Positions 10,399 to 21,045 of a stretch of DNA of 64,000 nucleotides are shown piece by piece. The translations under genes and the position numbers were made by a program. The notes below the pieces were generated by a model that worked only from the letters and a program-made list of their open reading frames with translations, made no database searches and had not been told where the DNA came from. Origin of the DNA: Perognathus longimembris pacificus. Taxonomy: Eukaryota; Chordata; Mammalia; Rodentia; Heteromyidae. The stretch spans positions 24,392,301 to 24,456,300 of the forward strand of contig NC_063170.1 in assembly GCF_023159225.1 (NCBI RefSeq), in the 5' to 3' direction. Each line of letters begins with the position of its first letter. Position 1 is the first letter of the stretch.

Positions 10399-11560
10399 TT
10401 TTTTTTTTCAAGAGAGAAAAGTCTTTTAATTTATAATATAGTTTCCAGAAGACAGGTTTATTTATGTACTTGTGTTTCCTGGTGTATTGTCCATATGTTA
10501 AAAATCCATTACAATTTTGTCAACATTCCAAAAGTCAAAGCCACTGCCACTATGGTAAAAATCATTACTAAATGGACAAAAGAGTCAAACTCATTATCCT
10601 TCATGGTTTCACTATTGTTCTAATTGGAGCAAACAGTAGTTTGCTTCAGTGCTGAATACTTAGAAGGTAATGGATATGATTAATAATGCAATCAAACATT
10701 CATTAATGTTTTTAACAAATGAAAGATTATTAAAATATACAGTTATAAATGCATACATGTTCAAGGCACTTCAAAAGAGATTTGCTTCGAATTACTGATT
10801 GTCTCAGTTTTCCATTCTAACTTGTCTAATGTAAACTCCAACACCTCATTTTGTCTCCCAAATTGATCCAGCTTTGACCATTGAGAGCCCTGTCCATTGG
10901 CTACTGGGTCTCTTCCATATGGCCTGTCATTGCAAGTGTTTTGTTTCTGTTTCATGGGATTTTTTAAAATTTTTAAATAGGTTTTCACTTTCAACTACCA
11001 TGATACTTTAGCTCTTTTTTCAGCACTTTTCTGATTTTGCAGAAATCATTTATCCAAAGATATGTGTCCTGTAAAGGATCTTTGCTTGATAAATTTTCAG
11101 TTCTTTCTTCCAGCTTTTACTGTGCTCACAAACTTAGATTGCTAGTTTTTCTTGAAGCCATTCTAGAATATGTAGTTACAAGAAGGGAGCTTTCAGGTTC
11201 TCTTACTAAAGTGTTTAGAGACTTACAAATTTTCTCCCGAGGCTTGTATATGAGTGGTGTCAAATGCCATGGCTTGTTAACAAGAAAGCTACTGCACAGA
11301 GAAGGCTTAGAAATGCCAATCAAAGTCAGATCATTTACTTATAAATGCATGACTTTATTTCATGTTTTATCATGGGGTCAAGCATACCCTGCCTCTTTAA
11401 CTGTAGAGATGGTGCTGGGCAAAACAAATGACTTGTTCTCCAAATTACATTTTTTACTTTCTTGCTTTTTTCTCCTCGCTGAAGGTGCTAAACTCTCCTC
11501 AGTTCATGTAGAGAGATCTTTCATTGCTTGTAAGATGGTCTCTCATGGGAAGGGAAGAAA
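10399..11560 (-). pseudogene. Possible processed pseudogene of an unidentified gene
   Basis: On the reverse strand, a stretch from about 11340 to 11000 stays in one frame through some 110 codons with two clustered stops (near 11126 and 11117). It is rich in Lys, Glu and Ser (KLEERTENL, FCKIRKVLKKELK). A second coding-like stretch in another frame ends near 10761. A 3'UTR-like region follows, with ATTAAA 16 nt before a run of ten A at the 10399-10408 end, the layout of a polyadenylated retrocopy. No intron is evident. I cannot name the parent gene. The 217-codon forward frame over the same place is probably its antisense shadow plus low complexity. Chance openness is the alternative. Confidence 0.35.
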
Positions 11561-11564
11561 CACA

Positions 11565-11595
<31 letters not shown>

Positions 11596-11655
11596 CACCA
11601 CCACCACCACCACCACCACCACCATCAACAACAACAATAACATCAACAACAACAG
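11560..11655. repeat. Compound (CA)n-(CAC)n-(CAA)n microsatellite
   Basis: An impure CA run (11561-11594) grades into about ten CAC/CCA triplets (to 11624) and then CAA-type triplets (to about 11654). In the forward frame it gives His-Thr, Pro and Thr runs, which inflate an open frame. Confidence 0.9.
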
Positions 11656-12354
11656 TTTATAAAAGAAGGATAATTTTAACCATGGGCTAAGCTCTCAAGT
11701 TGCTTTCTAGAGTTTTTCCAAATCATTATTTGTTTTAAAATTTACTTTTAATCAAAGGTGTGGTTTTTACATTTAGTTTTTAAGAAGTGGCAAGTTCTAT
11801 CACATAAACACCCTTTACCTAATCACCCTTGGATGAGGCCTTGAGAAAAAAAAATTACTAGCTAATATATGGATTCTGAAAGAGTGAAGATCATTTCCTG
11901 TGGATTCTCCAGGGTACCCTGTTTGGCTGGGGAGCAATTTCTTTTGGCCTGAGGGGAAATTGTGCACTGAAATCCAGGAAAAAGTAAGCCTACCTCTAGT
12001 AGTTGCCTTTTGCATGTGGAGACAGAGGTTATTAGTATCTGCTTTCATGGCTGGGACTTCATCTCAGTGAAATCACTGGAGGAAACAAGAATGTGTCTCT
12101 ATCTCCTCTGCCCCCGGGCATCCAGTGAATTATTCAAGGTGGACTCAATTAACAGCCCATATGTCTGTCTCCAGGCCCTGCCCAACACTAGAAATTTCAG
12201 CAGAAGGAACGGAACTACTTTAGCTACTTCTAAACATGGTGGCCAGGAGACCTAGGAGAGGGAGCAAGGAAGGTTTTTTATGTCTGTTTCTACTTGGACA
12301 ACAATAATTGTCACCAGCATGCTTTAAGTTTAATCATTATAATGAGTAAACTCT
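11656..12354. other. Unique non-coding DNA
   Basis: No repeat or gene recognised. Short frames only. Confidence 0.4.
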
Positions 12355-12425
12355 CTCTGTGTATATATGCATGCATGTATGTGTACACGTGTATGTGCAC
12401 GCATGTGTGTGTGTGTGCATGTGTG
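12355..12425. repeat. Degenerate alternating purine-pyrimidine tract
   Basis: Interrupted GT/AT/GC alternation (GTGTATATATGCATGCATGT and so on), the sort of tract that can adopt Z-DNA. Probably a decayed microsatellite. Confidence 0.75.
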
Positions 12426-12465
12426 GCTTTCTCAAATCATAATTTTCCAGAAAAAGAATTCTAGT

Positions 12466-12673
12466 TTTTTTTCTTTTTTGGTCAGTCCTGGGGCTTGAAC
12501 TCAGGACCTGAGCACTCACTGTTCCTGGCTTCTTTTTGCTCAAGGCTAGCACTCTACCACTTGAGCCACAGTGCCACTTCTGACTCTTTCTATATCTGTG
12601 GTGATAAGGAATCAAACCCAGGGCTTCATGTATACAAGGTGAGCACTTTACCACTAGGCCATATTCCCAGCTC
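12466..12673 (-). repeat. Dimeric tRNA-derived SINE, reverse strand
   Basis: T-rich tail, right monomer in reverse (TCAAGGCTAGCACTCTACCA) and ID-like left monomer (CAAACCCAGGGCTTCATGTA). The flanks share only TCTAGTT, a weak possible duplication. Confidence 0.9.
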
Positions 12674-14029
12674 TCTAGTTGGTTTTATTAAAGACAAATT
12701 GTTCTGAATGCCAGAAAGCAACTGATTTTTGACTGGGCTCTACAAGCCCCAATTACAGTGTTTATTTTGTTTTTCCTTTAAAATTTTTTTCTATCTGGGT
12801 CAGTCCTTTGGCATAAACTCAAAGTGTCTCCCTCACCAATACTTTTGTAATTCGTAACTATAGTTTGGTATATGCAATCTGGCTCTTTAATTATATGTCA
12901 TACTAACTGAAATGATTCCTTAGCTAGAACTTTGGTTCAGACAAGTTCCTTTTCTTTGAAATTCCTCTTCTTTGGAAAGAAAAGACTCCAAATTCCAATG
13001 CTGGAACCCAAGTGTATAGGATGCTCCATGCTTGGGTTTGTGGGGGATAGCAATGATAAAGGGAGGCAGGCATCTATCTTTCACTGTTCACACAAAGTGA
13101 CCTCAGGTCTGACACAGAATGGGAACTCAAATTGCAGGGTTATTACATTGAAAGGCCTCCTTTTCAATGTGCACATTTCTGGATGGATCTTGAGAGATGT
13201 CCACATTAAAGTTTACTAGGATGAAATGTACATAAATGGCATGAGGCAAGAGGTGTGACAGTCCCTTGTCAGGAATCATCCATCACTGCACACTTCTTCA
13301 AGGGGGGATAAAGTGTGACTCGAGTAACGGTTTGCATCCTAGGAATCTTGTTTTAGTAGAAAATATATCCTTTGAGTTATTATTTTTTTATTAATAGCTC
13401 TTTGGGGAGAAAAGGTTGTAAGAAAATTCTGCCTTCTTGGACCATGGATTTATTACTAAAAGCCCATATCAAATCTGTTGATCCATAAAGTACTGGGTGT
13501 GGTAATTCTTTATAGGTGACTGACTGTCTTTGGGGACACGATCACATGGGGCATAGTCTACTCCTCTTTCACAGTTTTGCATAACATTTATGTGTATTGC
13601 TTGTGTTTCATTCAGTCATAGCCAGGCTAACCTTTTAACTAAGGGGACAATGTCACAGCTTTCTTCATCCCTATGTATGTGTCTTTGTGCTACACGTAGT
13701 CCAGGTTGTGGCACGTCATAGATATTTCCATACACGGGGTGGAACTTCATCCACAAAGTATTGTGATAACACAGAACATGGGGCATATTGCTTGATGTTT
13801 GGGTGACCTTTCTTTTCATTGGTTAAAGTAGGAGGGGAAAATTAGGATGGGTTTGATATACACTCAGTGCTACTTACATACACTTGTCTTCTGAGAGTTG
13901 CTGCATAATCAGACACTGTCAGTAGAGAATTCTAAATACAGCCTCTTTGATTCTTATTTTTATTTATTTATTTTTTTGTTTCTCCAATGTGGTATGTTTC
14001 CTTCCTACCAATGTGCATGATGAAATAAG
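12674..14029. other. Unique non-coding DNA
   Basis: No gene or clear repeat. A T-rich stretch at 13955-13985 (TTATTTATTTATTT) is the only low-complexity item. Confidence 0.4.
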
Positions 14030-14230
14030 CGATCATTTGGGATGTGAATTCTTGCCTGACTCAGAGCCTTTGAGAGGGCTGATGTGAAAATTAGGCACAG
14101 GTGTGCAATTCTCCTGCTAATTTAAACTACTTTATCAAACTCAATGCCTGATGCAAATGAAAAACACTGAATTCAATTTTTTTATTCAAGGTACTAAAAT
14201 AAAAGTGCATTAAAAATGAAGCTCTATTTA
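14030..14230. promoter_or_regulatory. Candidate conserved non-coding element
   Basis: Repeat-free AT-rich segment holding an E-box-type CAGGTGTG, GCTAATTTAAA, and the octamer-like ATGCAAAT (14151-14158), followed by more TAATT/ATTAA words. Spacing of homeodomain and POU-type words without repeat ancestry suggests a developmental enhancer. No direct evidence. Confidence 0.25.
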
Positions 14231-15839
14231 GATTACTCCTCACGGAAGTTTGATGATGGAACCTTGGTGCGTAACTTCAAAATCTCAGGCAGCCGTTGTT
14301 ACAAGACCATTAGCAAGTACTAACATGAGGAGGAGGGTTTGTCTCCCTTGGAAGAAGCTGGAAGGGGCTTTGTGGAAAGAAGTAGGTAATGAGTGAGCTT
14401 TATAGTGTGCCAAACTTGTCCTCTGTAGGACAATCTACATATATGAAACAGCCTTTTGACAAACTCCTATGTTTGTGTACACACTATCATCATCAAAATA
14501 TCATATCATCACCACCAAATATTTTCCAGGGTTCTTTTGTGCTTTACTTGTCTATAACTGTAGACCTGGACATCAGTTGTCTCTCTTTTGTCTTATAGTT
14601 TTGTCTGTTCTAGAATGTCACACAGATTAGATTGAGTAGTAGAGAGCAGTACATGTTGGGCTTCTTTGACTTGACCCATTGCCTTTGATTTCTATCTATG
14701 CTGATGCAGGTGTTGGTAATTGGTTGCTTTTTTACTGGGAAGTAGCAATTCCATTGTCTGAGCTGACCATACTTTATGCATGCATTGACCGGGTGGAAGG
14801 AAATTTTGGACTTTGCAATTTGAACCATTATGCGTAATGCCACTATGAAACTAAGAGCAGATCTTTGTGTGAAGGTAAATTTTCATTTGACTGAGGTGAA
14901 TATTTAGGAAGGAGGTTAGGTCATATGTTTAGGTTATAATCTGCTTATTTTAAGCAGAAGCTTACATTCTTATAAGTGCATTGTTTCTTATAAGAGAAGT
15001 AAGATTTTCTGTGGTTGTGAGGTGAGCGCAGCCATGGCTCAACCACAACAATAGATGATAATGCTATTGTCATTTGCTATTGAATGCCCATCATGTGGCA
15101 GTCATGCAACAGATTTATCTTCCAAATTGCCATTTTGCTCCAAGGTGATGTTTAAATTTGTGAGTGTTCCCTGGATACCACCAAGAAGGCTGCAGGCCAG
15201 AACAATCAAGTAAGGCTACCATGTGGCCACAAGTAATCCACCAAGTAGATAACAAGCATGCAGATAATCAATGGATGCCTACAGTACCCTTACAGTTACA
15301 ATGGCAATCATCCTATTTTACTTGTACAAGGTATTGATTTTTCCCCCTCAGCATACAATACCAGTCAGTACAATCCCCATTCCTTAAAGTGAAAATATGA
15401 AATTCAATTCTTCCCTAACGGCCTATCCTAACATGCACTTTTTCCAAGCTGATCAGCAAATGGCTCATTTCCAGAAAATGAGATTTGTATAGGAAGACAC
15501 AGAAATCTGTTACTTTGGTTTAAAGTATGTGGATAAGAGCATGTGAGTATTTTCCCAGCAGGAAAAGGAAGGGTTCACACCAGGTGGGACTATTAGAAAT
15601 GGCACTGTGGAAGGGATGGGCAGTGACATCCACTAGGACTGGAACCTCCCATCTCAGCTGTGGCCCCAGTGCCTGACACAGCCCTGGTGCTTCGCAAGGG
15701 CTTACAAAATTCCTGCTGGGCCAAGAGAGTCTATGGAGTCAGTTTGAGTCCCAACGTTGGCAACTCGAGACATAGGAAGAGCTTATGTTCCTGTCTGAGG
15801 CAAGTTGATGCATAAATTGTCACCCCAGCCATTCTATCC
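14231..15839. other. Unique non-coding DNA
   Basis: No gene found. A small perfect hairpin (stem CTGCTTA/TAAGCAG, 3-nt loop) lies at 14941-14957. A moderately GC-rich patch at 15590-15740 has no coding signal. Confidence 0.4.
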
Positions 15840-16265
15840 TAAGTATGACTCTTAGGGAAACTTGCACATGTGCTGCTACAGGATGTTCAGAGCAGCATAA
15901 TCCACTGTTTAAAAAAATCCAGAAATGAAGCGTATGTTCATCAACAGGAGGAAGATGGATGAGTTGTGCTCATCATTCATCACAAACAACATCAAATAAA
16001 CTGGGAAGACAAGTATCTAAAATGTCCTACTGGGTAAAAGGATAAAAGTAGCATTTGTGATGATTTTTATAAGGTTCATTTACAAGAGTTTCAAAGTAAA
16101 GCTCAATGAAATGATATGCTTTCAGAGGTTTACATATATGGACAAGCCCTAAGAAAGGCCAAGGATGATTATAAAATATATGATATTGATTGTCCTTGCA
16201 AGAGAGAAAGGGGGTAACATAAAAAGGAGCACCCAGAACTTTTTGAGGTACCAAAAGCATTTCTT
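15840..16265 (+). mobile_element. Ancient L1M 3' fragment
   Basis: CTTGCACATGTGCTGCTACA, then GTTCAGAGCAGCATAAT, GTTCATCAACAGGAGGA and AAGTAGCATTTGTGATGATT follow the order of old L1 ORF2/3'UTR (poly-residue region, then the block before the polyA). Frames are lost and divergence is high. Confidence 0.6.
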
Positions 16266-16574
16266 TGTCTCATTTTCTATTTAATGAAATAGTTCTCCTT
16301 TGTTTGATAGGCAAATGGATGATTCATTATCCTTTCCATAATTCTACATGTATTATAATAAATATATGTATATACATATGTATATACACCATATACATAT
16401 ATCTACAATATATCAATGTTCATTGATATTTCAAAACAAAAATCTAACAATCTCTAATGTAGATAAGATTTTTATTGGCTTATATTAATTATATGTGAGG
16501 GTAATTTATTGTTACATCTCCACACATATTTATACTATATTCCAATCAAGTTTACCCCTTCTACCACAATCCCC

Positions 16575-17262
16575 AATAGATAGGATTTTTTTTAATTCTT
16601 TTTTTTCTCAAATTTTTATTATCAAACTGATGTACAGAGAGGTTACAGTATCATACGTTGGGCATTGGATACATTTCTTGTACTGTTTGCCTCTATCAGA
16701 AAGAATGACATTGTTCCATTTGTAAGGAAATGGAAGGACTTGGAAAAAGTTATACTAAGTGAAGTGAGCCAGACCCAAAGAAACATGGACTCTATGGCCT
16801 CCCTTATTGGGAATAATTAGTACAGGATTAGGCAAGCCATAGCAGAGCATCACAAGGCCCAATAGTTATACCCTTAGGAACACATAAGATGATGCTAAGT
16901 GAAATGAACTCCATGTTATGGAAACAAGTGATATATCACAGTTGTAACTACTTTCAACGTCCTATGTGTATGTGTAGTTTCTATTATTGATGATGTTCTT
17001 GTATCACCTTCCTATGGTTGTACCTACACTATCTCTGTAATCTTATCTGAGTATATTGGAAACCGTGTTTACTGGTATTGGAAGTAGGAAATTCAAAGGG
17101 AATACCAAATTTGAGAGACACAGGGTAAAAAAAAGAGAAATAACTACAAAAGCAATACTTGCAAAACTGTTTGGTGTAAGTGAACTGAACACCTGGGGGG
17201 GAGGGAAAGGGGGAGAGGGAGGAGGGCATGAGGGACAAGGCAACAAATAGATAGGATTTTTT
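16575..17262 (-). mobile_element. Twin-primed (5'-inverted) young L1 with 17-bp TSD
   Basis: AATAGATAGGATTTTTT is present at 16575-16591 and 17246-17262. Between them, 16611-16688 is the reverse complement of the L1 3' end (polyT side at 16592-16610), and 16689-17245 is an L1 ORF2-end/3'UTR segment in forward orientation. The two pieces meet in the donor L1 at the same point (the AACAAACAATACAAG word, intact near 34170 in the other young L1). Read on the reverse strand this is an inverted 5' part then a sense 3' end with polyA, the signature of twin priming. By eye the sequence is about 93-95% like 33610-34165. Confidence 0.85.
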
Positions 17263-17267
17263 GTTGC

Positions 17268-17580
17268 TGTTATTCTTGCCCAAGTCTTTTTATTATTATC
17301 TTTAAGTAGTTGTACAGAAAAGTTGCCATTCAACAAGGCAGTTTATGAATACAATTCATCTTTATCAACGTCATCCCTTTCAGCATTGTCCCCCTGTCTG
17401 CCTTGATCTCTCACAACCTCACTTTTCCTGATTCTAGTTTTACTTATGCATTGAAGATGATATCCACATGCCTCACCCTTCCTCTGCTTTTGTCTATACC
17501 ACCCCCACTCCCTACCTCTGTGAGTTGACCCCCTGACGTCAGTTCCAACTTCCTGGTATTCACTGTGTTCAACTCTAAGT
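17268..17580 (-). mobile_element. L1 3'UTR fragment, reverse strand
   Basis: GTTGTACAGAAAAGTTGCCA and TTCAACAAGGCAGTTTATGA match the 3'UTR type also seen at about 6430 and 26325. It is C/T-rich in this orientation. A dimeric SINE follows at 17593. Confidence 0.5.
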
Positions 17581-17592
17581 TTGGGGTTCAAA

Positions 17593-17806
17593 TTTTTTTT
17601 TTTTTTTTTGGCCAGTCCTGGGCCTTGGACTCAGGGCCTGAGCACTGTCCCTGGCTTCCTTTTTTGCTCAAGGCTAGCACTCCGCCACTTGAGCCACAGC
17701 GCCGCTTCTGGCTATTTTCTGTATATGTGGTGCTGGGGAACCGAACCTAGGGCCTCATGTATCCGAGGCAGGCACTCTTGCCACTAGGCTATATCCCCAG
17801 CCCCCC
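17593..17806 (-). repeat. Dimeric tRNA-derived SINE with TSD, reverse strand
   Basis: Pure T17 (17593-17609) is the polyA tail. The right and left monomers follow in reverse, and the B-box region reads GGGAACCGAACCTAGG. TGGGGTTCAAA at 17582-17592 and 17807-17817 is the target-site duplication. Confidence 0.93.
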
Positions 17807-17817
17807 TGGGGTTCAAA

Positions 17818-18267
17818 ATTTAAAAAAATTTTTGGATTTGATGCAAACTCCAGAATTATAGCTTCTCTTCCACCAGGGATAGACTATGTTTCCTGGGCCA
17901 TCTACTGGCTATGCTCCCACAGAGTAGGGATGGATCACGTGGGACACATGTGCATCCGTGCCAGGGCTGTCCACCGTCTCCTCTGCAAACACCACTCCTC
18001 ACTTAGTCTTGCACTCAGCCCTGCAGTCCTCTGAGTTTGTAGTCATTTATCTTCCTTACCAGAGAGGCCATCTCTATTAGGAATATGACTTTGTATTTTG
18101 CTATCATTGATTGTAACTTCTGATTTTTTTTCAGGGGATTTTGGTTCTCTTCTTACTTGCAGCAGGTTTGTTTCTTTTTGTACTCTAAGAATAGTTGAGT
18201 GGCAGAGAGAGACAGACACCGAGAGAGTACATGGGTTCTTTGGGAGAGCTATCAGAAAGAAAATGTG

Positions 18268-18270
<3 letters not shown>
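17818..18270. other. Unique non-coding DNA
   Basis: No gene or repeat recognised before the CA tract. Confidence 0.4.

Positions 18271-18320
<50 letters not shown>
18271..18320. repeat. (CA)25 microsatellite
   Basis: Uninterrupted CA run, immediately before L1 sequence. A likely polymorphic marker. Confidence 0.95.
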
Positions 18321-18322
<2 letters not shown>

Positions 18323-18324
18323 GT

Positions 18325-18865
18325 AATTTTACTCTCCCATTAGAAAGAACAGTATTGTACCATTTGTAAAGAAATGGAATTGAAAAAGATTTGTAAAGAA
18401 AAGACTTGGAAAAAATTATGTAAAGTGAAGTAAGCCAGGCCCAGAGAGACAAAGGATGCCTGTTTTTCCTTATATATAGAAACAAGATGTAGCTTATAAA
18501 CTTATAAGTAAATACATGGAGTGCTATGCAAGGGTATACAAATGTATTAACTAAAATATGATATATTTAAGGGAGAACTCAAATAGTTTAATTCTTTATA
18601 AAGGCCATGTCTAAGTTCAGCAAAATAAAACACTAGGAAGTAGGTACTTGAAAGGGGTAGACAAGAGAAGAGTGGGGGAATATAATTAAGAATCCAATGT
18701 ATAACCTACAAAATTGAGAGGAGTGAGGGAAGGGTGAGTTGTGGAGGGGTTGGTGAGAGTGTTGAAAGAGGTGTCATTGATAAAGTTATCTGGTATTTAT
18801 AAACACCTTTGTTAAATGGCAAGTCCTTTATACAACTGCTTAAAATAATAAAAGAAATTAAGTGG
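18325..18865 (+). mobile_element. L1 ORF2 end and 3'UTR fragment
   Basis: AGAAAGAACAGTATTGTACC and AAGTGAAGTAAGCCAGGCCC are the nucleotides of the ORF2 C-terminal region and what follows. The 3'UTR with G-rich GTGAGGGAAGGGTGAG runs to about 18850, ending in AATAATAAAAG. A duplicated GTAAAGAAA...GGAA word (18365-18415) is internal. Confidence 0.65.
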
Positions 18866-18869
18866 ATAA

Positions 18870-19155
18870 AAGAGAACTAACAATAAAAAGAAGAAAGAGA
18901 GAGCAGATGTAGCCCCAGCAGGTGTTCCTGAGATGGGCAAGTGGCAGCATAACACTTTATTTGTGAAGAGAGGATAAAGAACGTCTCTTCCCGCCATGTC
19001 CCTGCTTGCATTTTATTAGGCACCCAGTAGGATGGTTGGTACCTCACCATCTTCCCTCACAGATCTGTCAGCCCACAACTTACCAGAGGGCAAATCACCA
19101 GGAGGCTAAAAACAGCATGATGATAAAGCAGAAAGCCCAGCTAATTTTGGCCGCC
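18870..19155. other. Unique non-coding DNA
   Basis: No gene or repeat recognised. Confidence 0.35.
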
Positions 19156-19159
19156 ACCG

Positions 19160-19249
19160 CTTCCTGTTCCTCTCCTTCCTTCTCCTCCTCCTCCACTTCC
19201 TCCTCCTCCTTCCCTCTTCCTCCTCCTCCTTCCCCTCCTCCTCCTTTTT
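19160..19249. repeat. (TCC)n polypyrimidine tract
   Basis: Imperfect TCC/CTT repeats, nearly pure pyrimidine on this strand. Long homopyrimidine runs can form triplex DNA. Confidence 0.85.
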
Positions 19250-21003
19250 GTCTTTCAAGTGCCTTTTGTTTCTACAACTTCAGAAAAAGATGAATAGTGT
19301 CTGCAGAGAAAGGCTTTTAAAAAGGAAAGAGATGAGGAGACCAGAGTTCTACTTGAGAACCTCTATTGGTTGGCTGGCTCTGTGTTCTGGCACCAGTGAC
19401 TTCAGATTTGGTCTTAGTTTCCTTACTGCCTTCTTCATAGATTGGCTTGGATGCTCCAGAGAAAACATTTAGTTTTACTCTGTAGTAAGAGGCATCATAC
19501 CATAGCATCCTTGGCTGTGAGAATGCACCTTCCAAACCTTCATCTTTGCAGCCTCGTTGGACCAGTGTTCTCCCATTAAACTTTGCCTCTGTGAGCAGGA
19601 GGAAGACCAACAACACTTTTCAAAGAGCTTTGATTTACTTCTTAGGCTCAGTCGATATTATCACTTTAGACATGCTGGAGAAAACTTGCTCCTGAGATAA
19701 GGGGGAAAAAACAATAAAAGATCTTAATCATAAAAATTGCATGTGTATGATTGATTGCTTGTGATTGTAATTATCCTCAAACCAAGGCCATGTCCTGAGA
19801 ATTCTGAAACATGAGAGAAAGATCAAATTGTGTTTGGCTGAGTTTGTGCCAAATAATCACTATAGGAAGTATAGCAGCTGGTACACTAGACTTTACCAAG
19901 GTATCTGGAATCTTGCAGGCTACATTCTCCACTGTATTGAACTGGCTGGCCTTCCATACAATTTGAATTTTAAAAAGTAAAGCTGTCAGCTCATTACTAA
20001 TAAATTTTGGGGTCAAAGTAAAAAAAAGGTTCTCTTTTTTTTCTGAAGTATAATACAAAGATTCCATAAAGGCACTAAAGCTGCTTGGTTTTATTTTCAT
20101 GCGTACATGGAGATAGAATTTACTCATTCTTTTTTCTATTGACAAGTGATTGAGCTATCCCATTGTTTCTGATCTAACAGCTGCTGGATGCTCAGGTTAC
20201 AAGCCCCCGACTTCTGGAAGGTTAAATTTCATCATCTCCAGTAATGTCTAGTGACTGTGTGGTATGGGCTGGGGAGCTGCCCTCCTGATTCATGGGGCCT
20301 CCTGGCCAGAACATGTCATCCTTGAGCTTATTTTTTCCTGTGGCAGACAGCCATTTGCCAGGTTAAGGGAGAATCTTGTGAAATCCACATCATCCGCACC
20401 CCCTCAATTCTAATCAGAGCTGGGTTGCTGGCTGTTCCAATACAAGCTTGGGGCTAGGCGCTCTCAAACCATCAGCATTACAGTAAGAGGTACAATGGTA
20501 GTATAAATATAAAGTAAAAGGCATGACACAAGCCTTTGAAATAGGGGGATGAGATATTATATCCAGAAAGCTTAGAAACTCAGTCTTCCTGATCCAGCCG
20601 AAATCGTGAACACTATAGGAGTGGGTAGGAGACCTGGAGTCTCCAGAGAAGGTGGTTCGGAAATTCAGCTTTAGAAGATAAATGGATAGAAATCTGACCC
20701 ATGAGGAGTGGAAGGAAGTGGAAAGTACAAAGAGAAGGATGCCCAAATAGGCAGGGATGGCCTCACTATAACCATTTCCTTTACTTCACAACATATTTCT
20801 GTGGTTGGGGACCCACATGGCGCAGGGGAAGCTGACTCCACTCCAGTTCTAGGTGTAGAATGAATCATTTCTTCTCCCAATTCATTTTCTTTTTGTCTTT
20901 TTCTTGAAATAGTGAAGTACAAATCTTGTATCTGACCACCAATTGCTGCATGAGAGAAGCCACGAGTGAGTAATTCCAATACCCAGAAAAGGAAACAGGG
21001 AAA

Positions 21004-21005
<2 letters not shown>
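19250..21005. other. Unique non-coding DNA
   Basis: Reverse-strand open frames of about 100-135 codons at 19317-19616, 19777-20145, 20414-20746 and 20671-21078 show no domain features, and the last includes the GT tract. 20170-20450 is repeat-free with E-box-like CAGCTG and GCGCTC words, a weak regulatory candidate. Confidence 0.35.

Positions 21006-21041
<36 letters not shown>
21006..21041. repeat. (GT)18 microsatellite
   Basis: Pure TG run. Confidence 0.95.

Positions 21042-21045
<4 letters not shown>

Noticed and set aside
11037..11690. 217-codon forward open frame, the second longest here
   Set aside because: Its last 50 codons are microsatellite (His-Thr, Pro and Thr runs) and the rest lies antisense to a coding-like reverse-strand stretch. 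No domain features and no plausible gene context.
14940..14958. Small hairpin as a possible microRNA
   Set aside because: The stem is only about 8 bp, far too short for a pre-miRNA.
19160..19280. Polypyrimidine tract that could be a 3' splice site
   Set aside because: No following open exon or matching donor. The tract is a simple TCC repeat.
19777..20145. 122-codon reverse frame
   Set aside because: Composition looks protein-like in places, but there is no recognisable domain, polyA tail or TSD. Chance openness in AT-rich DNA is enough.
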